This document shows, piece after piece, positions 44,920-56,600 of a DNA stretch of 64,000 bases. Origin of the DNA: Perkinsus olseni. Lineage: Eukaryota; Perkinsozoa; Perkinsida; Perkinsidae. A model generated the notes under the pieces. That model was not told the DNA's origin and ran no database searches. It worked only from the letters and a program-made list of their open reading frames with translations. Numbering within the stretch: position 1 is the first letter of the stretch; the number at the start of each line of letters is the position of its first letter. The stretch lies in contig JABANP010000087.1 in NCBI GenBank assembly GCA_013115135.1, positions 89,906 to 153,905 on the forward strand, given 5' to 3'. A program made the position numbers and the translations under genes.

Positions 44920-46298
44920 ATGGCCCAACGGATCGCTCTGTCACGTCCTCTGATCCTCGGCGCCGTATTAGTATCATCATCGTGTTACCGAGCTGCCTCC
45001 AGTTTGAGGCCTACGAACACAGGTGCTCCAACCAGGCTAAGCATGAACTTTACTGATGAGACGGCTGAGGTGAAGGGTTCTTAGGGTTTATCGTGACTCA
45101 GTTGGGTCGCACTGAGCCAAGACTAGAAGCGTTCCTTTGCAGACTGTGATCGGATATGTCGAGAGGCCGGGCAATGAACAGCATCGCGTTATTGACGTGG
45201 CACAAGTAGAATTTCCTTCAGTGTAAGGACGCTAAGAGTGGGTTCTTTGTACTGTTGTAACCTCAGAGACAGTGGGGATGTCAAGTACACTGTAGTAGCT
45301 GATGAAGCTGTGTTGAGCAAATATGACGAATTGCTGGTGAACGGAACCTCCGAGGATGTCACAGCGAAACCACTGAACTCACGAACGATGCGCATCACCG
45401 GCTCTGAGATCATGGGAGAATACGAGAGGCATTTCAGTGGCGACGAAAGCGATCTCTATTGCAGTAGGCAATTTCGCGCGACCTTCATGCGATCGTCGAG
45501 CGAAACTGACTCAGTGAGTTCTCGGGCATTCTGGGCTGATCGCTCAGCTCTGCCTCACTCTTTAGTTCTCGTGTGATTTCAAGATCTATCTGAGGAGGCC
45601 AGACGCCGAGCAGAGGTTTAGGCTCACAGCTTTCAAGGTTGAACTGCACACGGTTGACGGCTTCAATGCTTGGTGAGCCTAAAACGCGCATAGAGTGAAC
45701 CTCTTATTGATACGGGAAGTCACAGATGCAACTCGCGAGAATATCCTGAGTATGATTATTATTTCTCCTTTTTCTTAAGTTAAGAAAATCGGCGTTGGAA
45801 AGGTTCTTGCGACAAGGTCTAGACCTAGCTTCGTCCACCCTTCATGGAGCAATACGCAATTTACGTCAAAGACAGAAGGCACTCTTTGATGGCTAGAGAA
45901 CGCAGTGGGCCAATCGCTGCAGTGCCAGCAGTAGCGTAGTGTTCGGCTGCGCTACAGTGACAGCCATTCCGGACCACAACTTGGTCTCGGCCGCGTCCAC
46001 ACAGTAACTCAGGTTTGTCGAGCCGAAGTTCAACGTGGAAAGGTTCAATGAGCTGCTCTCCCGCGCTGCCAATCCAGTCTATGCCCCGTCGGACAGTGAT
46101 GATCAAAAATGCTCCAAGCAAGTAGAAGCTTACAGCAAATACATCTCCCCGGCTTCTCCTTTCGATATCTGGCCATTTCCACCTAGCTATATGGCAAGAG
46201 GAAACCCATTCGGAAGCATGGACAAACCCCGTGTACTTAACATAATACACTGGCTGACAAACGGCACGATGCAGTTCCCAGTGAATCCGTACCGTTAG
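44920..46298 (+). CDS. Orphan secreted protein with signal peptide
   Basis: The ATG at 44920 begins MAQRIALSRPLILGAVLVSS, a clear signal peptide, continuing to about 45068. The second coding stretch runs from about 45213 to 45513 (SGDVKYTVVADEAVLSKYDE, MRITGSEIMGEYERHFSGDE). A 70-nt intron (45514-45583) leads in phase to 45584-45672 (IYLRRPDAEQRFRLTAFKVE). A 340-nt intron (45673-46012) restores the split Trp codon and joins 46013-46298 (FVEPKFNVERFNELLSRAAN ... FDIWPFPPSYMARGNPFGSM), ending NPYR at 46298. The join between the first two exons is unproven because the phase does not fit; a small exon may be missing. The protein is roughly 275 residues with few cysteines. I recognise no family; secretion is the only supported inference. 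Confidence 0.6.
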
Positions 46299-47934
46299 GA
46301 GACGCTTGGCGATGGTACTTGAACAGGTCTTTCAGTGCAAGTAGATTTTTCATTCATGGTTGGGCGTATTTATCCTCGGATGTCTCGTGTCATTGATGTT
46401 GCCTTTATGTTGAACCGAATTGTTACGTTTGGACGTACGTTCACTGCGGGCTCTCGGGTCTGTGGGGCACAGAGGCTAGAGAGAAGATAGAAAGACAAAT
46501 GGCGAGCTGTAGGGATTCAGGCCGGGCGCCTTCCCCAGTAGTACGCAGCCACATATACCGTAATTTTCAGCATCATTATTTTTAGTTAGCTGTAGCTGAT
46601 TGGTCACTGCGCACCAGCTACCATTAACAGCAGTAATGTAGAGCGAGAAGGGACCGGAACCGCCTGAATGAACAGCGGGGCTTAGCCTTGAGAGCGGATA
46701 CAGCGTCAATGGGTCGTCGCGGTTATTGGCTGTGGCTGAGGATATTGATATATCGTCACTGTGTGCATGATTCTCGATGCTTTTGTCGTGAGCAACGCGA
46801 ACTTGATGTTCGGAATGGACTATTCCCGCGGTGCCAGGGCGAGTTCTGCAAACTCTCCGTTCTGAGAATCAATTTCTCCGGCTATGATGTTTTAATGCTA
46901 GGTCCGTAGTGTAAGTCTCAAGAATAAATAAAGCTGCCCAGTGTCGGCGACTGCGCTTGAGGTTGTTAAGGCACCAGCAGTCTCGTAGCTCTTCTACCAC
47001 GGCCGCTCCTAGGACGATCTAATATCACCCAGAGACTGATTCGGCTGTGCTGGTGGGACAGTGATGTTTGGGTTTGAGTTTTCGACTTTAGTTCAGCAGA
47101 CGGGCACGGATCTGTGCCAGGAAGGTGTCAGTGTTTGTGTGAGTTTGCAGTCTCATCGGACCTGTGTTGCCAGTTTACGGCGGGGCTGGTTCGACAGGGC
47201 TTCGGAATGAACATGGAGAATAGTCGCGTTTTTCCCGAAGCAAATGAAGCTATGCGGACGCCTCGGCTGTTGGTTAGTCGCTAGAGCACCGGACCTCATA
47301 GCACATACAGACCGCCTGGCCGAGCATGGGTGAGCAGCTGACCTTCCGACACGTTACAATTACTCGCGTCTGCTGTGCCAAGGAGTAGCCTTCGCTCAGC
47401 CTTTCAATCGTGAATCCGAATCATCCTATTCTTCCGGAGATCATAGCATGCCAGGTACTCCACCCGAGTACGTCATAACCGCTATTTTGTGGGTATAGTT
47501 ATGGTAGGTGCACTCATGCTGCTCATCTTCACGTTGAGAGCGGGTGAGGTTCCGCGTGACCATCATAGCTACACATAGCATCATAGCTAGAAATTGTAAA
47601 GATACCGTGTAAAATCGTCCGAGGCTGAGATCGACCCTATGGCGGGGCTTCGTGTGATGAATCGTCACACTCGTACACAACAAGTTGGCTATGATCTCTC
47701 AGAGATCATCTCTGCAACCCAGCTTGCCCATAGCATGAATGCTACTCTTTTACCTCAATGACATTTCCTCGCAGCCCGGGCGTGCACACTTATCGTCTTT
47801 CCCTGCTCAGCCCGCGTTTCTCTCCCGGAGCGTAACTCCACTTCCCGCGGGGTCTGCCGCTTCACTGACTTCAGCAGCGCATGTAGCGAGTGCAGATTCG
47901 CTGTGGAGATCATGACCACTGACTGGACCTATCA
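46299..47934. other. No securely supported gene
   Basis: A hydrophobic-to-polar + strand stretch near 46768-46870 (MILDAFVVSNANLMFGMDYS) may be an exon of a membrane protein. The rest shows no coding signal I can join. Confidence 0.3.
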
Positions 47935-48967
47935 GTGAGGCCAGATTTGGTCGCCTCCAGCGGATCGTCCAGCCGTAGGTTCGTCGGCTATCAGATGGAG
48001 TTTGCATATTCGCGCATCGAGGAATACTGGTATCCCAAGGAGGAGCCCTTCCGCTGCTGTCCAACCAGAGAGACTTTTGATTGCTGCAACTTCTACAGTG
48101 ATGCCAATCAGACGTAAAATCGACACTTGATGTTTTGGAGTCAGCATCGGAGACAGATTTTGTGACGCATGGTCGTGTCCCGAGTCGCCGAACGAAGACC
48201 CTTGGGAGTGCACCTTCCCAAGGGTAGGGACTTCCGGCGAGGACATAACCTGGATATCGATAGGTCGGCAGGCTGTCGTTGAAGTCTTATACGAGAGAGC
48301 TACTCAGGTAGCAAGAATGAAGTTACTCGGGACCTGACACTCGCTGGTCTGGGAGGACTGCTCATTTTGCTTGCGCTATCGTGGAAGTATAACCGGATAC
48401 TGCGGTAGGTATGTTCGGGTTCACCGTGCTTTTTTCCTGATCAACGCGAGGATTGGTGGTCTTCCCGTTGACCTCATGCCCATTAGAACGGGCAGTATTC
48501 CCGTACAGTACTTGACATGCCAAAGGCGCTGATGAGGTCATCTAGAAGAACTGAGCTCGATAGTGTTTTGGAGCAACATCTGTATTCATCCGGTCGACCT
48601 GTATTTCCTTCTCGTTCTGGTACACTGACAGTTCTCTACGGGGGTCATTTGGCGTATCAAAAGCGACGCTGCGGCTCTTCATTCAACGATGACTCTCAGG
48701 AAGGTATTCTGGAGAATCTTCGGCTCCTGTATCCGTGCTGTCGAAAGAAGAATCAAGTCCGTGTATGCACGCCTCAGCGTGTCATGGTTCGGGACGCTGC
48801 TCCGGAGAGTAAAGCTATTGGTCATCCTGGTCTGGGAATGTGGTGGCTATGATGATGAGGATGCCGCAGAGGGCTCAGAGGACGCGACGGCCGATCAGAA
48901 AGGACAGGCGAATAGTGGTGAGCTGTGCAGTGTAATCTCGGTGTATGATTCCTCACAGTCTGCATGA
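47935..48967 (+). CDS. Partial membrane protein, unrecognised
   Basis: The + strand exon at about 47935-48114 (RRFVGYQMEFAYSRIEEYWY, then a Cys-rich CCPTRETFDCCNFYSD) can join in phase to about 48301-48407, which has a strong transmembrane helix (TLAGLGGLLILLALSWKYN) and a GTAGGT donor. A later stretch, 48700-48920 (VFWRIFGSCIRAVERRIKSV, LLVILVWECGG, then acidic), is probably the cytosolic end. It looks like a small single-pass or two-pass membrane protein; start and end are unresolved and no family is recognised. Confidence 0.4.
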
Positions 48968-50590
48968 AGGACGAGGATGAGGAGGGAGGGGAGGACCACA
49001 ACCCGATGGTAACGGCGATGATGACGGGTGCTCGCTGCTCAGCTTCATCACTGCCGTGCCTTTCCTGTGTATTCTGTATCACGCGACCTCTTTCCTGACT
49101 AAACTTTCATTTCATTATGAAATGCTCTCGCCTGTAACGTCCGCTCGTTGTGACAGCATTCGGGCGTGTAACTGAGTAACGCGACAGGTCGCTAGCGCAT
49201 CAAGTCTGGCCGCCGACGGTTGGACGTCGAACTGACACGCGCACTCTCTTCAGTCGCAACCTTGTGGTTGTCCGAATGCCGTGGCCCGCTCAGGCCCGAG
49301 CCTGGCGCGGAGAGAGGTCGACTGAAGCGTCCAACGCTAGCGGTGACGTATCGCCGTTGGTGGAGCCCATTGAACGCTCCATCATACACCGCTTGAAAGG
49401 CGCTGCCGGGCAAGTCTTGAACGGGCTAGGTAGGTGGGAGTCCTCGGAGTACACGGACAGGGATGATCGGAGGTAGGCCTTTCGCGCCGGAGCTACACTC
49501 GGGTGGTCGTCTTACTCTGTGTTATGTGCGGATTGTGGTACGAACCGCGAGTGAGGACCGATGAAAGAAAATTCGGGCCAGCTCCCATATGCTTCGTCAT
49601 TAGGACTGTGCAAGCAAGAGGGCTTCGTGCGAGAAAACTCGTGCAGGGAGTCTGATATTGCTTCTTCAACTTGGAGCACTGAATCGATTTCGGAACCGCA
49701 CCAGTCTTGCACAGAGTAGTCCTCTCGATCTCTTCTTTTGAATGAATCATCGACGATAATTTACCACTGAATGCGCACTGGAGGGGCTCTTGTCCCGTCT
49801 ACAGCTCCAAATGCTTGTAGAACAGTATGATAGTCCAATAGTGAATGATACCAGGTCACGTAACCCTCACCTGGCTGCACTGGGACGAGCTGCTTTGAAC
49901 CCGGCAAGGGTGTTACCTGTTACCATAGATGAACCACATCGTGTGAGCCCTCGTCTTGGGTATCCCCTCCTGTAGAGGCTATCGAGCCCCTCCTCTCGTC
50001 CCTCAGCCAGTACCACCGCCACCGTGTCGCCGACCGGTCACTATATCGACGGCACATACGAGCAGGCCCACCACAGAGTGAGTACACTGTAACGGACGAT
50101 GCTCTTAGCAAATGACGGGTCGTTACACGGCTGGCTAGGGCCCCGAACAAGGAACACGATCCCCGCGGTGCTCGGACTTGCTTCCAAGCGCCCCTTTTAA
50201 GTCTTGAGGAATGCTTGGTCCATTCGCACTTGAAGATCGCTAGTGGAACATGTCGAACAATCTCGTGCGTGGCTCGATGAGCCGGTCATAGAGGTGCCAT
50301 TCCCTTGCCAGATCAGCTGCCAATGCACCCCAATCCAGACGGCAAGGATTTCGACGACGGTTTGTCAAGTCCCCCACAGCGTCTTGTCGTGAGTCTAGTA
50401 AGGAGACCACGCCGGTCAAGCTACCCTCTTCCATTCCGAGGTTCACCTACGCCATTCAGCCGCCGGGCGGGCGGCGACTGTTCTGAGCCGACTGAAGACC
50501 TCTGGGGCACCTTCGAGTGAGCGGTCATGCGAGCTCGTACGGTTGAGGGGTTGATGGAGGTACATACCGACCAGGACGACTCCGCGACTG
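48968..50590. other. Isolated coding-like exons, unresolved
   Basis: A + strand piece at about 49290-49474 (SGDVSPLVEPIERSIIHRLK, donor GTAGGCC) and a minus-strand piece ending at 50240 (RLDWGALAADLAREWHLYDR) look coding. They overlap other open frames and could not be built into a gene. Confidence 0.3.
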
Positions 50591-50908
50591 GACAGAATAG
50601 CGAGGGACGCGGCTCATAGAGAGGAGCTGAGGCAGTATGAGAGTAAACTCCGACTCAACCGGCGAATGGACGGTAAGAGTGCGGAGAGAGTTTTGGTATT
50701 ATTGGTACCCTTAGAGAGTACGAAAAAAGAGGTCACAGCTGTGAAGGCGCTGTATAGGAAAGAACCTGGCATGGTTCTACTGGGTGGCCCCACTACAATG
50801 GCTGTCAACTCCGCGATATCGAACTTGAACGGCTTCTCGAAATGGACCACCCGGAAAGTAAGCCTTCATGACGGGTATGGCTATCTCATGGTCAGAGACA
50901 GTCTCTGA
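50591..50908 (+). CDS. C-terminal exon of an unrecognised gene
   Basis: After an acceptor (GACAGAATAG, ending at 50590) an open exon reads ARDAAHREELRQYESKLRLN, then RVLVLLVPLESTKKEVTAVK and PGMVLLGGPTTMAVNSAISN, ending at a stop at 50908. The balanced hydrophobic pattern suggests a folded domain, but I do not recognise it. The 5' part was not assembled. Confidence 0.45.
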   Translation, partial: DRIARDAAHREELRQYESKLRLNRRMDGKSAERVLVLLVPLESTKKEVTAVKALYRKEPGMVLLGGPTTMAVNSAISNLNGFSKWTTRKVSLHDGYGYLMVRDSL

Positions 50909-51350
50909 GAGACTAGTGGTCCGCTAGTAGCGGAGACGCTCCGAACCCTCCCTGCATTGAGAGCTTCTCTTAATTGATTGTGATTGATTGTTGTGATCGT
51001 GATTGTGTTCTCTGTGTGAAATTTCTTGCCGCTCTCGTAGGACAAGCCCCAGCGGAGGGATCACGGGCCTCGCTCCGTTCGAAGAGACATCGAGAAGCGC
51101 GCCAAAGCATGGCCGAAGACCCCCCTTCTTCGATGGGTAGAGGGCGGTGAGGGAGCCTGAGCAAGCCAGCTGGAATCTTTCTCACAACGCGGTTCAATCA
51201 GCTGCCGTTGGCAGTTTCATGAACAGCACGCTGTAGCACTGCATTGAGGGCGTCTTCCATCGCTGAAGGTCGCGTCGTGTTGCGTATCAATGGACCCTGC
51301 GGAACTACGAATGATCTGAGCTGGCCGCAGTTGGCTTTCGGTTACTATCA
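50909..51350. other. Upstream region of the methyltransferase-like gene
   Basis: No coding exon is supported. A CTGGCCGCAG acceptor-like site lies about 20 nt before the downstream ATG. The stretch presumably carries that gene's promoter and 5' UTR. Confidence 0.4.
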
Positions 51351-52958
51351 ATGCAGCGGCTGCTAACCCAACAACGAGCATTCGCCATAGCGGTCTTGGC
51401 GGTCTGTGTCATCATTTTTGTGGCGTCTCTGCGTCAGCTCATGATTCCTCGTGAAATACCTGCGAGCGAAGAGCTGATGACCGCAGAGTCATGCTCAGTC
51501 GAGAGCGAGCAGCTCCGGTCGTTTCCTTTGGTCCAACTACTGTTTGGATCACGACCGAAGGCATTGGCCCTCCATCGTATGCTGCACCAAAAGCACCTCT
51601 ATATACCGCCAGTTGATCGACGCGTCCCCACCGCCAATGAGAAAGCCTTCGGGAAGTACTACATGAGCACCTACCACCCGACTCTCGCTTGCCCCCTCCA
51701 AGAACGGCTGGGAGGTACGAGTGTGAGTATGGTACTCTGCGACCCAAGGCTAGCCTTCCAACCCGGCAGGGGCGAATGTAGGGTGAGATCTTATGTCAGA
51801 AATGACGAGACTGCACCAGAGGAGCTCTTCTCGGCTGAACGTGCCCTGCATCAGATGAATAGGAATTGTATTTTCGAGACAGACCATCCCCGACGAGAGG
51901 CCTACCAGGCGGCGGTTCATGTAGAGCACCAACTGACTCTGTTGAGAATCGACACTGATCGGGGAGGTTCATTGCCGAATGCTGCTATGGAAGAAGTGCT
52001 GCGGGCTGAGCAAGTTGTTGTACTATTGCGATGGCCGATGGATGACTACACGGCAGCGAGGAGGCAGTTCGACTTCTTAGACTGGATGGTGCAGAATGAT
52101 TTTGTCGTCTTCAGCAAGGAGCAGGAGTTCTATCCCGACTTCGAGGGCAAGAGGAGCTTAGCCGTTAGAATGTCGTGGATCCGGATGCCTGCGGGGTTTG
52201 GTAGCCCTTGCAAAGGTTCGACCCGCTCGCTGGTCCCGGAGCCACTATCGAGGTCCCAGACGAGAATGTCAGACATTCTGCCGAGTGCACGATCTAGGCA
52301 GTTTGTTGGGCCTCAGAGAAATCGACCGGACAAGTGGTTCGCACGGAATACGTTTCCCGAAGTATCTTGTGAATTTGAAGAGAGACTGGGGACCCGCGGG
52401 GACGGCGGTAAATGGGTATGCGAGAGCTACAAGTTGGGAAGGGAGTTTCGACGTGAACCGGTGATCATCTACTCGGTAGGCTACGGCAACTCGTTCTCTT
52501 TCGAGGCGGCCTTCCATGACGAGGTGAATGACAACGCTGAGATTTTCGTTTTCGAGATCGACAAGGAGTTGTACGAGAAAGCGGTGAGGGTTGGACCGGC
52601 ATACATCACTTGGAAGCACTGGGGGCTCGCCAGCCGAGACGATCGGGCGAAGGAGCATTTTACCCTTCCCACAATGCGGAGGATGCTCGGGCATGCAGAC
52701 CGCGTGATTGATATTTTCAAGATCGACTGTGAGGGGTGCGAGTTTGATACGTTCAGAACTTGGTTTGATGGGAAGAACGACAAAAGCCTTCCCACACAGA
52801 TACTGATTGAAGTGCACTGGAGAGATCCAAAGTCCGCCCGGTCTTTGCTAGAGTACCTGATGGAGCTCGATTACGTAATCTTCCGGAGAGAGCCTAACTA
52901 TCTTGCGAGATCTAGCTACATGGAGTTCGGCCTAGTCCAGCGGAGCTTTATTGACTGA
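51351..52958 (+). CDS. Membrane-anchored Methyltransf_22-like protein, intronless
   Basis: A single 535-codon frame. Residues 10-27 (AFAIAVLAVCVIIFVASL) form a signal anchor, implying a type II protein of the Golgi/ER with its body in the lumen. Residues about 30-330 are not recognised. From about 340 the sequence matches the Methyltransf_22 (METTL24-like) domain, related to FkbM: a Cys, then RLGTRGDGGKWVCE, VIIYSVGYGNSFSFEAAF (motif I, SAM-binding loop), an acidic EIFVFEID strand, IDIFKIDCEGCEFDTF (about 452-467) and TQILIEVHW. The family is a predicted SAM-dependent methyltransferase set, perhaps acting on glycans, but acceptors are largely unknown. The start is the first ATG and places the anchor correctly. 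No introns, unlike nearly all neighbours. Confidence 0.85.
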   Translation: MQRLLTQQRAFAIAVLAVCVIIFVASLRQLMIPREIPASEELMTAESCSVESEQLRSFPLVQLLFGSRPKALALHRMLHQKHLYIPPVDRRVPTANEKAFGKYYMSTYHPTLACPLQERLGGTSVSMVLCDPRLAFQPGRGECRVRSYVRNDETAPEELFSAERALHQMNRNCIFETDHPRREAYQAAVHVEHQLTLLRIDTDRGGSLPNAAMEEVLRAEQVVVLLRWPMDDYTAARRQFDFLDWMVQNDFVVFSKEQEFYPDFEGKRSLAVRMSWIRMPAGFGSPCKGSTRSLVPEPLSRSQTRMSDILPSARSRQFVGPQRNRPDKWFARNTFPEVSCEFEERLGTRGDGGKWVCESYKLGREFRREPVIIYSVGYGNSFSFEAAFHDEVNDNAEIFVFEIDKELYEKAVRVGPAYITWKHWGLASRDDRAKEHFTLPTMRRMLGHADRVIDIFKIDCEGCEFDTFRTWFDGKNDKSLPTQILIEVHWRDPKSARSLLEYLMELDYVIFRREPNYLARSSYMEFGLVQRSFID

Positions 52959-53289
52959 GGGACGCCGACAGAAGCGACCTTGATGTGATTTGGCGGACGG
53001 GGTGGTTTCCTTTCGGCATGACTGTACAATTGGTGGACTTCACGGCCGTGGTGAATTGTCTTTCGCTGTTGTTCAATGGGGCTAAGTGCTTCCCTGTACT
53101 CTGATGAACAGTGGGGATGACCCGAGGGGTACCTGGCTCCTCTTCTGCTCTCGACCGGTTCGAACAAGGGAGTGTAAAGACTCTCTATCACAGATATGCT
53201 CACAACGTATACAGAGACAGAATCAGTATACTACTCAGCTAACTGCACTACATAACTGTGGACTCCACTGAGTGGAGTTGTTTTTATGT
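52959..53289. other. Spacer between methyltransferase-like gene and tRNA-Gln
   Basis: 3' flank of the methyltransferase-like gene. No coding sequence or RNA is seen. ACTCCACTGAGTGGAGT (53262-53278) is a small perfect palindrome directly upstream of the tRNA. Confidence 0.5.
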
Positions 53290-53360
53290 GGTTCTATAGT
53301 GTAGCGGTTAGCACTCTGGACTTTGAATCCAGCGACTCGGGTTCGAATCCCGATAGAACC
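53290..53360 (+). tRNA. tRNA-Gln (anticodon UUG)
   Basis: A full cloverleaf of 71 nt: acceptor stem GGTTCTA/TAGAACC, D-arm GTGTAGCGGTTAGCAC, anticodon stem CTGGA/TCCAG around CTTTGAA (anticodon TTG), T-arm TCGGG-TTCGAAT-CCCGA. Internal A and B boxes are intact. There is no intron and no encoded CCA. Confidence 0.96.
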
Positions 53361-53649
53361 TTCCTCTTAGCTTTCTCGTCCCGTTCAAACTGCAATGACT
53401 GGGTCGGCTAACGACTTTAATGAAGGGAGGACGGCTAATCCGTGCGACGGATTCAGGAACGCACAGGATATAAAAGTAATTTCGTGCCTGAGATCTCGTG
53501 TCCCCGAGAGTTACGGCAACCCGCGCTACAATTCTTCTCGCGGCTCGCTCGTGCACGTCCGCACTCTCCACGGCATCTTGGCTGCCAGATATTCTCTCAG
53601 CTTCAGCAAGAGAGAGTGCGTGGAGCGAAGATGGTAATCCGAGAAGAGG

Positions 53650-56600
53650 TTCAACAGTCCCTACTCTAACGCTCGATGCACGTAGTGTTGAAGTTGTTCA
53701 GCAGGCTGACAAGCATCCTTCCGAGCATCTGATTGAAATACAAGAAGAGAGACAGATGGTCAAGAGCCTTGCGGATACTCTGAGTCCGAGTGATGTACGT
53801 ACTGGCTCTCTCACGGAATGGGAGTCGGCACACTGCCCTCAGGAAACAGTGGAGGCTTATAACAAGCGAATGAAGAAGCGGGAGGAGTTTGCGTCGAAGT
53901 ATGTTGGAATCACTTACTCCTGGCATGAGCTCATGTGGCCCTAGCCATGCTGCGCTATGGTCTCGACGCAGGACGAAACAAGCCCCTCTGGAATCGTTTC
54001 CCGCTCGCCGGAGAGGTTGTTCCTCAGGAGAAAGGCTCGGCACGATGAGGCTTTGGACGGCTACAACAAGTATGTTGCCGCTCTCGCGGATGAGTGCGCC
54101 GCTAAAGTAGTCCAACGTAACTCCATACAGTAGGCATTAGCTCTTCCTCAGGTTGAAGTCGCGTCAGAGAACCTCAACTCCAATTTGAATCAGCAGGACT
54201 CTGAAATAGCGGCTTTGTTGCGTGTGATGGAAATCGACGAGGGAGATGATGAAGGGGAGGCTATCCTGAGTGAAGGAGAGCATTCCGTTCTTGACGTTGA
54301 AATTTGCTCCTTGCAGGCTTTAAGAGTGTAGAGTGGATCGACAAAGTCTTGGAGATGGTGGAGTCTACAATCGCGGATCGGAGAAATCTGATTGACAAGT
54401 TCGCCCGGTCTCTGGAGGTGCGGGTTGAGTGGGATTGAGGAGTGCTCACGCTCGCAGGGAAGGTCTCGCCTCTTTGAGCATATCTGACCTACTAAATTCA
54501 TACTCTCGCATTCTCGCCTCCAAAAGCCTGTTTTCTCGAATGACGTTGACGATAACGGACAATAGTGAGGCTACGACCGCTTCAAGGCATCAACTGGCAT
54601 TTAGCAAGGTCCGGTTTGGTCGTACGCATTTTAGTCACAGCTACATGCTACTGTTGCACCACCGCATATTTTCTTACTTTCGGATCGCCTTCCCGCATGC
54701 CGTTAGGATATCGAATGCTGTGTACGTAAACGGGGCATAGACGATCGTCTGAGGTCCCTGACGGAGGAGCTATTGCTCGCTGCCCATGCTGATCAAGGCA
54801 GTGTGGAGCGGTGAGATGCCATCAATATCGACCACTCCTTCAGCGAGCTTCTTCCGGTGTATCCGATCCATAGCGGTGATTGGCAGGATTATTTGTGGAC
54901 TAACAACAGAGGCGAACAGTGTCCTTGCGGAGAACAGGAAAGAGCATGTCGAGTTGGTGCAGAAGCTCCTCACGATCAGATGCAATGATGAGAAGGTCTC
55001 CCTCACTGAGAGATGGTGCGTGGGCCTGATGGAAAGGGCAGTGGCTGAGCCCTTTCAAATTTCAGGGAGCGCGGTCGACATGCATGGCGCACATGCCGCC
55101 ACGATAGGGCTATAAGGGAGGCATTGGAGAGGATCCGTGGCCCAGAGTTTCAGGACCCTCCACAGCTCGTTAGGGTGAATGCTCGAGTGGGAGCGATAAG
55201 ATCTTTCGAACAGGCAATATATCAGGTGTTCGATTTTGTTAAAGAAAGTCAGACCAACCTGCTGCAACGCCGATTAAAGATCCTCTTGGAGGTGACGGCT
55301 CTCTCTTCATCTGTTCGAACTCGTACCCTGGTAGATTCGAGACTTGGCCGTGTCCGATTTGACTGGTGCCAGAACTCAGGCCGCTCTGGAATCTTTGATC
55401 GAACTTGGGGATGAAGCTGAGAAGGTAAGATACTTGGTAGCGACGGCGCGTCAGCTCACACAATGAAGTTCCGTTGCGCGCTGCGTTTCTCGGTGATAAT
55501 GGAATGACCATTGCGCTGTGTTGCAGACCTATTCTGTACAAGGCGAGGCTATGGACAGGATTCGGTGTCGTATCGAGGAAGTGGGGCAGGAGCTCAGAGA
55601 CCAACTCGTGGCTGTGATCGAACAGATCGACTGTCGACCAAGTTGGGGCGAGGTGGGAATATGCGCCGCTCCTTCGATGCTGCTCTGCTGCTGCCTTGGT
55701 TCCTCATGAAAATGATGGTCCTGTTTGTTCAGCAACACTTCGAAAGGGTTTTTGTTAGCATTTAACCGCGGCCGATGTGGCCGACGCCGCGGTCTCGTCC
55801 GAACTTTATGCTTGCTACGCACAGCTGGATTGTATGATTTCGAAAAGCAAGGAAAAACTGTGCAAACTAGAGGGGGAGCAGCGGACAAGGTGGCACACGG
55901 GTTGGCAATTTTTGAGATTCTGTGGAGAGCTTATCCAGGTGCTCTCGGGTTGCATCGCTCATGGTTGAAGCGTCAACAGCTCTGGAAGAGATGAAGACTC
56001 AGAAGCAGGGCATGGTGAAAGAACACGATAAAAAGTTGCGGAAGCACAGGGTAGCGGTTAGCCTGAGATCGTCCGAGGGGTGAGTGGCAGTCAGGCTGAG
56101 CATGAGGCGGAGTGTGAGGCTAATGAAGGGGAGCTGCAGGAGTACCGCAGGAGCATCCGAGACTCTGCCCACATTGATCCTGACCTGGAGAAGGCTACTA
56201 TGGAGGTCTGAATGAAGTGGTCGATGGCAGCGATTCACTTGCGGCACAAACGCTCAACTACGTTCCGCTGGCGCCGACCGCGTCGCGTGTGCGCTGCAAT
56301 GAAAGCGATTTTTAGTGTTACTGGGAGCGTCGACCACTCGGCCGCGTTGGTATCCAGTTTCGGGTTTCGGCTGGAGTTGATTGTCCATCAGGCTTACGCC
56401 CATCTGGACCACATGGCTGCGGGAATAGAAGATTTCGCAAAGCAGATGCTAGATATCCACGAGGAATATCCGAAGGCAGTAGAGGTAAGCACGCCAAGGT
56501 CATGGCAAACTTAGTGAGCCTACGAGGGCTTGAGTGAAGGGAGTGTCGAGTCTCAGACCTTCTTCGACCTTCAGAAGAGTGCAGTAGGGAATATCTTCGG

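Noticed and set aside
51325..51351. TTGGCT upstream of the methyltransferase-like ATG as a spliced-leader relic
   Set aside because: Only six bases match the dinoflagellate-type leader; that is expected by chance.
52269..52817. 182-codon minus-strand ORF inside the methyltransferase-like gene
   Set aside because: Antisense to the conserved SAM-binding region; no independent features.
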